Shown here: in pieces, positions 53,557 through 62,224 of the stretch
How the letters are laid out: each line of letters opens with the position of its first letter
Numbering within the stretch: the first letter of the stretch is position 1
From: Cohnella sp. OV330
GTDB taxonomy: Bacteria; Bacillota; Bacilli; Paenibacillales; Paenibacillaceae
Direction of reading: 5' to 3'
Assembly (NCBI RefSeq): GCF_900112065.1
Contig: NZ_FOKE01000001.1
Coordinates: forward strand, 62,001 to 126,000
DNA: 64,000 nt
The notes under the pieces: generated by a model
Database searches by the model: none
Seen by the model: the letters and a program-made list of their open reading frames with translations, nothing else
What the model was told of the DNA's origin: nothing
Translations under genes and position numbers: made by a program

Positions 53557-54411
53557 CTATAAGCAGCCCAGCACCCAGCCTTCCAGCGCAGCCGTTCGAC
53601 GTTCGTGCGGCGTCAGCGTCTCCAGTCGGAAGTAAGGAGCGAAGGCGCCTTCCCCGTCGCGCTGCTGCGCCCACTCCGCGATGGCGAAGGCGTCGGTCTC
53701 GTGGGCCGAAAGCGCGATATCGTACCGCTCGTCCGGCTGAGCGGACTTGTACGCGAGACGCTCTTTGCATATTTTCGGATAAACCTCCGCTACGACGTGC
53801 CCGCTGACCGGCCGAACCGCCGCCTCCCCGCTCTCGGAGACGTCGATATGATCGTAAGGCCAGCATTGAACTGGCCCGCGATCCGATCGCCGCCTCAGCG
53901 CGGCAAGCCAAGGTAGGCCGGCATACGTCGAGTAGGATACGTTCTTGCTCATATGTCCATGCCGACGGTCCAGGTCGAGCACGCTGCTGGCGCCGATCGC
54001 GTAACGCGCTTCCGTCAGGCGCAGCAGATTGGCATTGCGGTAAGGCGCTGCGCGCTTCTTGCATTCCCCGATGGATAGCCGCCGCGTGTCCCAGTTGCGC
54101 GAGAGCCAATCGAGAAAGCCGTCCCAGGTGTGCAACCCGTAATGGGCCAGCTCGGACAACGGATAGGAGAAGCCGTGATCGATGCCGACGAAAACGCGCC
54201 GATCTGTCTGCGCCAGCTCAGACATCAGGTATTCGTGCAGCTCGGACCGCGACCACCGGCCCTGCGGATGATGGGAATGGCGCACGACGGCAGGCGGTTC
54301 TTCGCCTGCGGCCCGTACGACCGCGAGCCCCGGGATCGCCTCGTCGGGTAGACCGGCGCCCGAGTAGTCTACGCCGATGTATACGTCGAAGAGCGTTTTT
54401 GTGCGCGTCAA
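53557..54411 (-). CDS. DUF429-type RNase H-like protein
   Basis: This 284-residue protein begins with the acidic ribonuclease-H-like strand YIGVDYSGAG and has FVGIDHGFSYPL and SAHETDAFAIAEW, in which Asp and Glu residues could bind metal. DUF429 proteins are predicted nucleases without proven activity. The TTG at 54411 was chosen because GGGAGGG lies 10 bases upstream and VDYSGA follows at the family position. It starts 2 bases after the AAC(3) stop and is cotranscribed with it. Confidence 0.7.
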   Translation of the reverse strand: MTRTKTLFDVYIGVDYSGAGLPDEAIPGLAVVRAAGEEPPAVVRHSHHPQGRWSRSELHEYLMSELAQTDRRVFVGIDHGFSYPLSELAHYGLHTWDGFLDWLSRNWDTRRLSIGECKKRAAPYRNANLLRLTEARYAIGASSVLDLDRRHGHMSKNVSYSTYAGLPWLAALRRRSDRGPVQCWPYDHIDVSESGEAAVRPVSGHVVAEVYPKICKERLAYKSAQPDERYDIALSAHETDAFAIAEWAQQRDGEGAFAPYFRLETLTPHERRTAALEGWVLGCL

Positions 54412-54413
54412 GC

Positions 54414-55226
54414 TTATACGCCCTCCCGGTTCGCCCGCAGCCATTTTTCCGCAGCGTCGACAGCGCGCTTTGCATCGAACAAACGGCATTCGGCTTCGCC
54501 GATTCGGCCGGACGCGACATGCCCGCTCTTGTCGAAGGGGATGCCGATCCGCTCGAAGTATTCCGCGTCGTACGCATAGTCCTCGAACCAGCGCCACGAT
54601 CGCTCCCCGTCCGACAGGACGGCGGTCCCCATGCGCTTCTTCGGCATGCCCGGGATCCTGGCTTCCGCCAGATGCATGCAGGTGCACGAATCGTAACCGA
54701 CGCCGAGCAGCAACACCTTCGCATCCAGCCCGCAGAGCTTGCCGAGCGGCGAGGACTCCCCGAACTGCGGCGTCAGCGGATGCTCGGATACGATGGATGC
54801 TGCGTGCCGGCCGTTGGCCGTGAAGGACACTTGCGGATGGCATGAACGCATCGTGCCCGGCCAGGTCCTGAACAGCTCGGCGATCCGACCCATTCCCCGC
54901 GTCGGCGTGAGCGCCGGATCGAATGCAGGCATCTCTTGGTAGATCGTCTCGAGCCAGTCCGCCGGCACGGCCGGATTCTGCCATTCGGCCGGATCGCTCC
55001 AATCGCCGCTCTGCGCGGGCATGACGATCGTGCCCGCCTCGCCGACAGCCTGCAGAAGGGCATGGATCACAGCCTGAGGACCGCCGCACACCCAGCCCAT
55101 GCGGGACAAGGAGGAATGGACGAGCAGCGTGTCGCCGGGTTGTACGCCGAGGTACCGAAGCTGCTCTATCATCGACGACACCGTGTTCGGTCGCCTCGTG
55201 CGGTCGACGATGTCTTTTTCGCTCAT
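54414..55226 (-). CDS. Aminoglycoside N(3)-acetyltransferase family protein
   Basis: This 270-residue acetyl-CoA-dependent enzyme of the AAC(3)/YokD family has LGVQPGDTLLVHSSLSRMGW, TIVMPAQSGDWSDP, RGMGRIAELFRTWPG, RSCHPQVSFTANG (conserved His) and LLLGVGYDSCTCMHLAE. Some chromosomal members acetylate aminoglycosides and others have different small substrates, so resistance is not certain. The DUF429 gene follows directly. Confidence 0.88.
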   Translation of the reverse strand: MSEKDIVDRTRRPNTVSSMIEQLRYLGVQPGDTLLVHSSLSRMGWVCGGPQAVIHALLQAVGEAGTIVMPAQSGDWSDPAEWQNPAVPADWLETIYQEMPAFDPALTPTRGMGRIAELFRTWPGTMRSCHPQVSFTANGRHAASIVSEHPLTPQFGESSPLGKLCGLDAKVLLLGVGYDSCTCMHLAEARIPGMPKKRMGTAVLSDGERSWRWFEDYAYDAEYFERIGIPFDKSGHVASGRIGEAECRLFDAKRAVDAAEKWLRANREGV

Positions 55227-55334
55227 CGCATGAAGCCCCTTTCTTTATTTTAATTCAGTCGAACAGGCTTAACTTTTGTCGCCCGGCGTGTTATATCTGA
55301 AGGATGAATGCGTGAACGAATGGAGGATTACCGA

Positions 55335-55736
55335 ATGAACGTTCCGTCGCTGGTCAAGTACATCCTGACCAAAAAAGGCGCCATTAAAGATTATCCGTTC
55401 GGCGACCAACCGCTCGTGCTGAAGGTGTCGGGCAAAGTGTTCGCGCTGGTGGACGAACGCGGCGAACCGCCCTCCGTCAGCTTGAAATGCGATCCTGTGC
55501 TCGCGGAGAGCCTCAGGCAGCAGTACGCCGCCGTCATTCCCGGCTACCACTTGAACAAGATGCATTGGAACACCGTCCGTCTCGACGGCACCGTGCCGGA
55601 CGCGGACCTGAAGGCGATGGTCGATCATTCCTACGATGCGGTCGTGAGCAAGCTGAAAAAAGTTGATCGCGAAGCGCTGGAAATGCGGCTAGCCCCATAT
55701 CCCCAGGACGATAACGCCCGTCGTAATAAGCAGTGA
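55335..55736 (+). CDS. MmcQ/YjbR family protein
   Basis: This 133-residue protein has the CyaY-like MmcQ/YjbR fold: KGAIKDYPFGDQPLVLKVSGKVFALVDE, VSLKCDPVLAESLRQQYAAVIPGYHLNKMHWNTV and MVDHSYDAVVSKL. The family may bind DNA or metal; the function is unsettled. The ATG at 55335 follows GGAGG. Its end overlaps the convergent transporter gene by 48 bp. Confidence 0.85.
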   Translation: MNVPSLVKYILTKKGAIKDYPFGDQPLVLKVSGKVFALVDERGEPPSVSLKCDPVLAESLRQQYAAVIPGYHLNKMHWNTVRLDGTVPDADLKAMVDHSYDAVVSKLKKVDREALEMRLAPYPQDDNARRNKQ

Positions 55737-56534
55737 GGTCGCGAGCCTTCTCATCCCCTGCTTTTCCTTCAGCAGCCACAGACCGAGCGCGGCGCCGAAT
55801 ACCGTGCCGATCTCCCGCATGGGCGCGAGCTGGGTTACGGGCGCAAGCGCCAACGCGGACAGGAAAAGGATATACGCTCCGGGTGCCAGGATACCGCCAA
55901 GCATGATCGTTTTCCAATTGACCCTAAGCTCGGAGGCCATATGACCCGAACGCCAAGCGATCCACGTTAATGCGGCAAGATTGCCGACATTTGTCGCTTC
56001 GTTCAGCACGACGGCCGGCACGTAGCCGAGCGCGACTTTGTCGACGACGATATACGCCGATATGGCGACGCCGACCGCGAATGCCAGCAAGGGGGCTTTG
56101 CCGGATGGCGCGCCTCGGACAAACCGAAAATTGCTTAAACCCAGCATGCCCGAGACGATCGCTGCGACCCCGAGCCAGCCGACGGCGGACAGCTCTTCGT
56201 GAAGCAGCAGGACGCCGGCAAGCGGCACGAGCAGCGGACTCGTCCCTCTCATGATCGGATACGTCTGGGACAGGTCGCCGGACTCGTACGCCGCTGCGAG
56301 CAGCCGGACGTACAGCCCGTGAAGCGCCATCGAGCCGATGACGGCGAGACCGCCGACGCCGCGCAGCGCGCTCCCCTCCCATTCGTACAGGGTCCATGGA
56401 AGGAATACGACAACCGCGACGAGTTGGCAGTACCAAAGAAATGCGTTTTTATCCCCGCTTTTCTTGGTGAACAGGTTCCATACCGCATGCAAAAAACCGG
56501 AACAGAGCACGAGTGCGACCGCAATGCCGAACAT
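55689..56534 (-). CDS. DMT superfamily transporter (EamA)
   Basis: This 281-residue membrane protein has ten hydrophobic segments in two EamA repeats (ALVLCSGFLHAVWNLFTKKS and, in the second half, VGVAISAYIVVDKVALGY). Members export amino acids or metabolites; the substrate cannot be inferred. It is transcribed toward mmcQ, overlapping its end. Confidence 0.85.
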   Translation of the reverse strand: MFGIAVALVLCSGFLHAVWNLFTKKSGDKNAFLWYCQLVAVVVFLPWTLYEWEGSALRGVGGLAVIGSMALHGLYVRLLAAAYESGDLSQTYPIMRGTSPLLVPLAGVLLLHEELSAVGWLGVAAIVSGMLGLSNFRFVRGAPSGKAPLLAFAVGVAISAYIVVDKVALGYVPAVVLNEATNVGNLAALTWIAWRSGHMASELRVNWKTIMLGGILAPGAYILFLSALALAPVTQLAPMREIGTVFGAALGLWLLKEKQGMRRLATSLLITTGVIVLGIWG

Positions 56535-56557
56535 GATTCACCCCGCGAGGACAACAT

Positions 56558-56586
56558 GTAAAGGACCGCCCCTTCGAGCGGTCCTC
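56558..56586 (-). terminator. Hairpin upstream of the DMT gene, 3' of hflX
   Basis: On the minus strand AGGACCGC and GCGGTCCT pair perfectly and are followed by TTTA. It would end the hflX transcript. Confidence 0.65.
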
Positions 56587-56593
56587 TTCTTGC

Positions 56594-57880
56594 TTAACGT
56601 TCCACGAACAGCTCGCGGTACCGCTCATAGTCTGCAGCCCTGCAGCTAAGCGAAAGGCGCGTACCCGTTTCCTCGTACTCGGTGCTCCGGACGTCGGCAT
56701 GCTCGTTGAAGTAAGCGACGAGCCGGCCCTGATCGTACGGGATCAGCACTTCGCCCTCGACATAATCGCCGAAGACCTGTTCCCGGATCATCTTCACAAG
56801 CTCCTCGACACCTTGGCCGCCAGCAGCCGACAAATAGACGATGTCTCCATCGATGCGCGGGAAGTCGGCTTCCGGCAGCAGATCCGCCTTATTGTAGGCA
56901 TAAATAGCCGGAATCCCGTCCGCTCCCAGATCCTTCAGCGTCTCCCGGGTTACGGTGATATGCTGCTCGTATTCGGGATTGGCTGCGTCCACGACGTGGA
57001 TCAGCAGATCCGCCTCGGACACTTCCTCTAGCGTCGAGCGGAACGCCTTGACGAGATGGTGAGGCAGCTGGCTGACGAAGCCGACCGTGTCCGCGAGCAG
57101 GAAGGTCTTGCGGTCCGGCAGCGAGATGCTGCGCACGGCGGTCTCGAGCGTGGCGAACAGCATATCCTTGGCCAGCACGCGCTTGCCGGATTCCGGTTCG
57201 TAGGCCGACAATATCGCGTTCATGAGGCTGGACTTGCCGGCGTTCGTATAGCCGACGAGCGCGACGACGGGAACCTCGTTTTTCTGGCGCTGCTTGCGTT
57301 GGACTTGACGGCGCGCGACCAGCTTCTCCAGCTCCTGCTGCATATGCGAGATACGCTCTTCGATCCGCCGGCGGTCCAGCTCCAGCTTGGTCTCCCCGGC
57401 GCCGCGGTTCTTGAGTCCGGACCCGCCGCCCTGGCGTCCGAGCGATTCGCGAAGACCCACGAGACGGGGCAGCATGTACTGGAGCTTCGCCACCTCGACC
57501 TGCAGCTGCGCCTCCTTCGTCTGCGCGCGCTCGGCGAAGATGTCGAGGATCAGGATCGTGCGGTCGATGACCCGGCGCTCCAGCGCGGATTCCAGGTTGC
57601 GAATCTGCGAAGGCGACAGCTCGTCGTTAAAAATAACCGTCGAGGCATCCAGTTCCGCGGCGATCGCCTTCAGCTCCTCCACCTTGCCGCTGCCGATATA
57701 ATGGGCGGAATTCACGCGTTCCGCCTTTTGCGTCAGCTCGCCGACCGTCTCGATGCCGCAGGCGTCCGCCAGGTTGCGCAGCTCTTCCATGGCGTATTCG
57801 AATCCGGGTGCGTTGTTCAGCTGTACGCCGACGACGATCGCGCGCGCCAGGTTGTTCGGTTCGATATCTTCTCGTTCCAT
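56594..57880 (-). CDS. hflX: GTPase HflX, ribosome-splitting factor
   Basis: HflX binds stalled or inactive 70S ribosomes and splits them. In Listeria a homolog gives resistance to macrolides and lincosamides. The 428-residue protein has the N-terminal HflX domain (VGELTQKAERVNSAHYIGSGKVEEL), the Gly-rich RLVGLRESLGRQGGGSGLKNRGAGETKLE linker that reaches the peptidyl-transferase centre, and the G domain: G1 GYTNAGKSS, G3 DTVGFVSQLPH, G4 NKADLL. The ATG at 57880 has AGAGG 10 bases upstream. An attenuator-like leader of about 300 bases precedes it. Confidence 0.95.
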   Translation of the reverse strand: MEREDIEPNNLARAIVVGVQLNNAPGFEYAMEELRNLADACGIETVGELTQKAERVNSAHYIGSGKVEELKAIAAELDASTVIFNDELSPSQIRNLESALERRVIDRTILILDIFAERAQTKEAQLQVEVAKLQYMLPRLVGLRESLGRQGGGSGLKNRGAGETKLELDRRRIEERISHMQQELEKLVARRQVQRKQRQKNEVPVVALVGYTNAGKSSLMNAILSAYEPESGKRVLAKDMLFATLETAVRSISLPDRKTFLLADTVGFVSQLPHHLVKAFRSTLEEVSEADLLIHVVDAANPEYEQHITVTRETLKDLGADGIPAIYAYNKADLLPEADFPRIDGDIVYLSAAGGQGVEELVKMIREQVFGDYVEGEVLIPYDQGRLVAYFNEHADVRSTEYEETGTRLSLSCRAADYERYRELFVER

Positions 57881-57908
57881 ATCCTCATCATCCTCTCATG
57901 ATCGGTAA

Positions 57909-57941
57909 AACAAAAAAAACACAGGCATCGTTCTGCCTGCG
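57909..57941 (-). terminator. Second terminator of the hflX leader
   Basis: CAGGCA and TGCCTG pair around a 6-base loop; GTGTTTTTTTTG follows on the minus strand. It ends 30 bases before the hflX ATG. Confidence 0.85.
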
Positions 57942-57986
57942 TTCAGGGTGATCAGATCGAGGAAGCGCAATTCGTCCCTGCACGGG

Positions 57987-58060
57987 AAAAAACGCGCGTC
58001 GAAGTCGTACCTATCCAAAGGACCGGCCGCCGTCAGACGGAACAACTCCGCTGACGCGCG
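57987..58060 (-). terminator. First terminator of the hflX leader, 5' arm inside the upstream ORF
   Basis: CGCGCGTC (58053-58060) pairs with GACGCGCG (57993-58000); TTTTTT follows. The 52-base loop can form small hairpins. A competing hairpin, GCGCG (58076-58080) with CGCGC (58056-58060), would block it. Confidence 0.7.
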
Positions 58061-58110
58061 CTCCGGCGAATATCCCGCGCGGGTTGCCTTCGAATGTAGA
58101 CAGACTTCAT
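58033..58110 (-). CDS. Arg-rich leader peptide of hflX (25 codons)
   Basis: The frame MKSVYIRRQPARDIRR, ending SCSV, has AGGAG 6 bases before its ATG, a good Shine-Dalgarno. Seven of 25 residues are Arg. Codons 17-20 contain the 5' arm of the first leader terminator, so a ribosome paused on this ORF would prevent termination. Such leader peptides control erm, vmlR and related antibiotic-response genes. Expression is inferred. Confidence 0.6.
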   Translation of the reverse strand: MKSVYIRRQPARDIRRSARQRSCSV

Positions 58111-58220
58111 CTGAGTCTCCTGCCGGCAGGCAGAGCTTGGGCGCTAATCATTAGCCGACCAAAGTGCGAACTCGGATGTAGTCTATCACACGGCAACCCT
58201 CCGTTCCGTAAAGTACCTCG

Positions 58221-58250
58221 ATTCTAACACACGGTGCTGCGAAATGGCAA
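58221..58250 (-). promoter_or_regulatory. Sigma-A type promoter of the hflX leader
   Basis: TTGCCA (58245-58250) and TAGAAT (58221-58226) are 18 bases apart on the minus strand. Confidence 0.6.
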
Positions 58251-58277
58251 ACCTTGTTAGATGTTTATGTGTCCTTC

Positions 58278-61200
58278 TTAAGGCGTAATGTGGATCACGT
58301 TGCTGAACGTTTCGTTGCCGGCTGCATCGATAGCCCGCACTTTGAAATTATACCGGGTGCCGACCGTCAGCGGAGTCGACGGCGTATATTGGGTTGCGGG
58401 CGACGCCGCCATAACGACTGCGGAAGGTTCGGCCGTGCCCGTCGACTGCAGCAGTTCATATTGCGGCGTCGCGGAATTGTCGTTATCCGCGGATTTGGTC
58501 CACATCAGCTTAAACACGTTATCCGACTTAGAATACGACAAATTCGGCTGCGTAGGCGGCCTAGTATCCACCGGTTTGAGCGCAGTGCCGCCGATACCTG
58601 TAGGAGCGGCCGTCTGGGTGGAGATGGCGATTTTATCCACATCCAATCCGCTTCTGCTTGGCAGCAGGCGCAGCGTATGGGATCCTGCCAGGATCGAGAA
58701 GGCCGAACCTGTGCGATTCCAACCCCATGTGCCGGATGAGAGGGTAATACTCTGCTCCGAAGCGGCGTTGTTATCGATCCGTAAGGTCATATTGTTCGAC
58801 GCTGCGCTGCCTCCCCTGCCCAGAATGCTAATGTAATAATTGCCGGCTGTCGCCACGTTCAGCTTAAATTCCAAGAAATCTTGATCGTTCGGATTGTCGT
58901 CGGCCGAGCGAACGTAAATGCCCTCCGATTGCGTCGAATCGCTCTTCAAACCCCATTGCCCGCTCAATACACGATATTTTTCGGCTTCGATATAGGCGGT
59001 ATTGGCGCTGTTGACGAGATACTCCGCGCTCGTGGTCCAGACATCGATCGAGCTGTCTTTTTGCGTCCAGGCTCCGCCTGCGAATGTCGTCCGTGCGGAC
59101 GATCGATTCCCCGCGGCGTCCTTGGCTACGACCGTAAACCGGTAGAGCCGGTCGGGATCGATCGCAAGCAGTGAGGTTGGATAAACAATCCAACTCGTCC
59201 CCGTAACCCCTGGAAACACAAGCGTGTTTCCTTCATAAATGTCGTAGCCCGTGACGCCTACATTATCGGTGGACGCGTCCCATTTAAGTTCGACGAACTT
59301 CCCGCCCGCGTTGGCCCGAACGTTGCCCGGCACGGTCGGTCGCACCGTATCGACGGGCGTTGCCTTGACCTCCGCGCTGAAGTTCGAGGCCAGGTTTTTC
59401 AAGTCGATCGCTTTGACCTTGAACGTGTATTCGACCCCTGGCGACAGGCCCGTCACTTGCATAGAGGTACCCGTAGGGGTACCGACCGACACGCCGTCGC
59501 GGAACACCTCATAGTGATCGATCCCCACGTTATCCGCGGATTTCGACCATTCGAGCGTCACTGAGTCTCCCGTTACGGACTTTACTCGAACTTCTCCCGG
59601 CGGAGTCGGCGCCGCATTGTCCGAGGCCAGGCCGTAATTGGTAATCGTATATTCGCCCGGCGCGCCCTCGAATTCGATGAACCCGCCTTCCTTCGTCGAA
59701 CGAACCAGAAAACCCGCTTCTCCATCCCGCTTCACTTGCCAAAAGCCGGCCGCCATGTCGGTAATCAGAAACTTCAAGTTGTTAGGGCCGGTATTGGTTA
59801 CGTTGAATTTTAACGTATCCGTGTTTCGTTCCCCGCTATAACCGAAGAAAACGACCCGATCCCGAAGCATGACGCCGTCATGCCGTTTCGCATTCGTCGG
59901 GGTCCGCGCTTCCAAATAGACGGGCGAAGCCGGGGTCGTCCCCGCATCCATCACCTGCATCACGTTCAAAAACCGATCCGTCGATGCTTCTGTCTTGGGA
60001 GAGACTTCAACACGGTACGTGCCGCCTTCGACCGTGTTGACGCCGTACTTATCGCCCATCGGGTAGTTCGTGCCGTCAACGAGATATTCGTTGCCGCTTC
60101 CGCCCACGAGCGTAACGTCCACGGACGCTGCCGCCGGAAGGAGCGTGTCGTTGACGAGCTTGCCGTCGTAGTTGCCCTCTTCCCGTTTAATCACGGTGCG
60201 GTTTCCGTTCACGGTCGGCGTCTCCTCGCTATGGAGGAGCCATTTTTTCTGATAGGAGGAAGAGGCGGCCGTAACTTTGTCGTAAGTGATCAACGCGGCG
60301 GGAATCGTCGCGTTTTTCAAGTTAAGAAAAACGAACGAACGCTTCACTTCCGATACTTTGTCCGAATACGCATCCGTGATATCGCCCTTTAAATAACTGA
60401 AGTCGGGCGCGGCGAGGGGCTGCCCGTCGGCGTTGGCTTGGATGCCGTAGGAGAGCACTTCGCCGGTCCGATATCCCTTGGCAGGGTCCTTCAAATCGGT
60501 CAGATTATTAGACTGGTAGCCATCGTTGGCGATCCGCTGACCGCCGTCGTTCGACCGGGTCGTGCCGCGATATTTAAACGTTTCCGCCGGATCCTCGATC
60601 AACAGCGTGTTCGCCGCAATGGAGCGCTTGTGGTAATTCAGATCGTGCGGACTTCCATAACCTACCAAAGTGTTGCTCGCGTCCAAGCCTTCATATACGC
60701 CGGACTTGATCGCCAATGCGCCTTTGTAATACAACTGGAAGCTGCCCGCGTCCCAGTGGGCATGATCGTTGACGCTCCATTCCTGGATTTTCATCTCCGC
60801 AACGACATCCGGCGCAGCGTTCGGAGACGTGCATTCCGGCGTATTGCCGAGATAAGTGCACCAACCCGTCCTGGCGATCATCGATCCGATCGGGCTGCCG
60901 AAATACCGCGTCAGCGACTTTTGGGACAAATTCGCAATAGGCTGGGGCGCTAGCGTCAAATCCCGCAGCAGAAGAGCGAACAACGCAGAGTTGAAGTTGT
61001 CGTTCGGTTTAATGATCGGCCTTATACGATTCGCTTCCGTCAGAATTAATCCATCCTGGTACAAATATTCGGGGTAAGCGGTATCGCCTAAATTGTCCCA
61101 ATACTCTCCCGGATCCGCGTAGGTGGAAATATAATTGTCGCCGCTTCGCAAGAGCTGCCCGTCCGGCCGTCTCTCGTACAGCCAACGATAGGGGACCTCT

Positions 61201-62078
61201 TTCATGTTATTATTCCAGTACGGGTCGTCCTTTCCCATTTTCTTATACAGCCATGACGGCCACAAATCAAACATATACTTGCCGGGACCATAGGCGACGC
61301 CATTGTACGGCATTCCCGACTCGTACAAGAAATCGCGCGCGGGGAAAACCTGTTCATATAGAAAGTCGGAAACGATGTTGTACATCTCGGGCTTCTCGTC
61401 GTAGATCGCGATGCCCGCGGCGAGCAGATCCAGCAGCCACACCTCGGAGCTCCCCGGGCTGGTGACGGCGCTCTGCTTAAATGCCGGATAGCCGATATCG
61501 GTGAACTGCGAGGCCATTCGATCGATCCGTTCGATGAAGAAGCGCTTGTCTTCGTCCGTCAGCAAGGCGTAACACCAATCGTAAACGAACGCCGCGGTTA
61601 GCAAATTTCTGCCGATCGTATGATGATCTCCCCCGGCAGCCGGCAGTGCGAGCGATCCGAAGTATTGCTTCGCTCCCGCTACCGCGGCTTGACCCGAAGC
61701 CAGATTGGCGACGGGATTCATCAAATACTTGAAGGCGAGCGCATCCAGCTTTTCTCTTGCCTGCCGGTTTTCGTTGGTCGTGAGCGAGTTCGGACCGTTG
61801 TACTGCAGATCCGCCAATACGAAGGACACCGGGGAGTTGGCATCCGCTTCGAGCGCAGCCGCCGCTTGCTTGGCCCAGTCGGAGTCTGCATTCCACTTTG
61901 CCTGCAAAGCCGTTCTGTCGTTTGCCGTTGCCAATACCCGCGGATGACCGCCGATCGGTTCCGGTATCGCCGCCGCAGAGGCGGTTTTCGAACTACTCGC
62001 TATGGGAAATAACAGGATCCAGCCTAAAACCAATACGAATACAGGGACCGCGATGAATTTACTGCGCAAGAAGTTCAT
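58278..62078 (-). CDS. Secreted heparinase II/III-type polysaccharide lyase with FN3 and CBM modules
   Basis: This 1266-residue exported enzyme probably cleaves acidic polysaccharide by beta-elimination. A signal peptide (FIAVPVFVLVLGWILLFPIASS) leads into an alpha-toroid lyase region and a beta-sandwich, together about residues 40-790. The heparinase-type block NDHAHWDAGSFQLYYKG near 435 holds the conserved His. Two FN3 domains (about 800-985), a CBM6/35-like module (YIEAEKYRVLSG to LDVDKIAIS, about 1000-1150) and a third FN3 follow. The ATG at 62078 follows GGAG by 10 bases; the ATG at 62099 contains that site. The substrate is unknown; glycosaminoglycan-like or uronate polymers are candidates. 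Confidence 0.85.
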   Translation of the reverse strand: MNFLRSKFIAVPVFVLVLGWILLFPIASSSKTASAAAIPEPIGGHPRVLATANDRTALQAKWNADSDWAKQAAAALEADANSPVSFVLADLQYNGPNSLTTNENRQAREKLDALAFKYLMNPVANLASGQAAVAGAKQYFGSLALPAAGGDHHTIGRNLLTAAFVYDWCYALLTDEDKRFFIERIDRMASQFTDIGYPAFKQSAVTSPGSSEVWLLDLLAAGIAIYDEKPEMYNIVSDFLYEQVFPARDFLYESGMPYNGVAYGPGKYMFDLWPSWLYKKMGKDDPYWNNNMKEVPYRWLYERRPDGQLLRSGDNYISTYADPGEYWDNLGDTAYPEYLYQDGLILTEANRIRPIIKPNDNFNSALFALLLRDLTLAPQPIANLSQKSLTRYFGSPIGSMIARTGWCTYLGNTPECTSPNAAPDVVAEMKIQEWSVNDHAHWDAGSFQLYYKGALAIKSGVYEGLDASNTLVGYGSPHDLNYHKRSIAANTLLIEDPAETFKYRGTTRSNDGGQRIANDGYQSNNLTDLKDPAKGYRTGEVLSYGIQANADGQPLAAPDFSYLKGDITDAYSDKVSEVKRSFVFLNLKNATIPAALITYDKVTAASSSYQKKWLLHSEETPTVNGNRTVIKREEGNYDGKLVNDTLLPAAASVDVTLVGGSGNEYLVDGTNYPMGDKYGVNTVEGGTYRVEVSPKTEASTDRFLNVMQVMDAGTTPASPVYLEARTPTNAKRHDGVMLRDRVVFFGYSGERNTDTLKFNVTNTGPNNLKFLITDMAAGFWQVKRDGEAGFLVRSTKEGGFIEFEGAPGEYTITNYGLASDNAAPTPPGEVRVKSVTGDSVTLEWSKSADNVGIDHYEVFRDGVSVGTPTGTSMQVTGLSPGVEYTFKVKAIDLKNLASNFSAEVKATPVDTVRPTVPGNVRANAGGKFVELKWDASTDNVGVTGYDIYEGNTLVFPGVTGTSWIVYPTSLLAIDPDRLYRFTVVAKDAAGNRSSARTTFAGGAWTQKDSSIDVWTTSAEYLVNSANTAYIEAEKYRVLSGQWGLKSDSTQSEGIYVRSADDNPNDQDFLEFKLNVATAGNYYISILGRGGSAASNNMTLRIDNNAASEQSITLSSGTWGWNRTGSAFSILAGSHTLRLLPSRSGLDVDKIAISTQTAAPTGIGGTALKPVDTRPPTQPNLSYSKSDNVFKLMWTKSADNDNSATPQYELLQSTGTAEPSAVVMAASPATQYTPSTPLTVGTRYNFKVRAIDAAGNETFSNVIHITP

Positions 62079-62118
62079 TTCGGAATCGCTCCTTTTCATA
62101 TTCGTTTCTCATTCAGCC

Positions 62119-62162
62119 AAAACGCGCAACAAGGCCGGACTTCTTGTGCCGCGGCCTTGTTG
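62119..62162 (-). terminator. Terminator between the two carbohydrate genes
   Basis: CAACAAGGCCG and CGGCCTTGTTG form a perfect 11-bp stem; CGCGTTTTGG follows on the minus strand. Confidence 0.75.
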
Positions 62163-62224
62163 GGTAACTCGTATTCGGATAAATCAATAGAACCAATCGT
62201 TTGAATCGGCGCCCGTGAAAAGCT

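Larger units (their letters stand above)
57905..58214 (-). ncRNA. Structured hflX leader with upstream ORF and two terminators
   Basis: The predicted transcript (start near 58214) folds with closing stem GGGUUGCC (58192-58199) / GGCAACCC (58081-58088), then GAUAGACU/AGUCUGUC and CAUC-GAGU/ACUC-GAUG helices. An inner CUGCC/GGCAG hairpin covers the Shine-Dalgarno of a 25-codon ORF. Two intrinsic terminators follow before hflX. It does not match 6S, tmRNA, SRP or RNase P RNA. Confidence 0.6.

Noticed and set aside
57948-58154. 68-codon plus-strand ORF in the hflX leader region
   Set aside because: It lacks a Shine-Dalgarno and lies opposite the structured leader; the minus-strand 25-codon ORF is better supported.
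58081-58199. 6S RNA
   Set aside because: The long imperfect hairpin looked similar, but the small ORF with Shine-Dalgarno and the two terminators before hflX fit an attenuator better.
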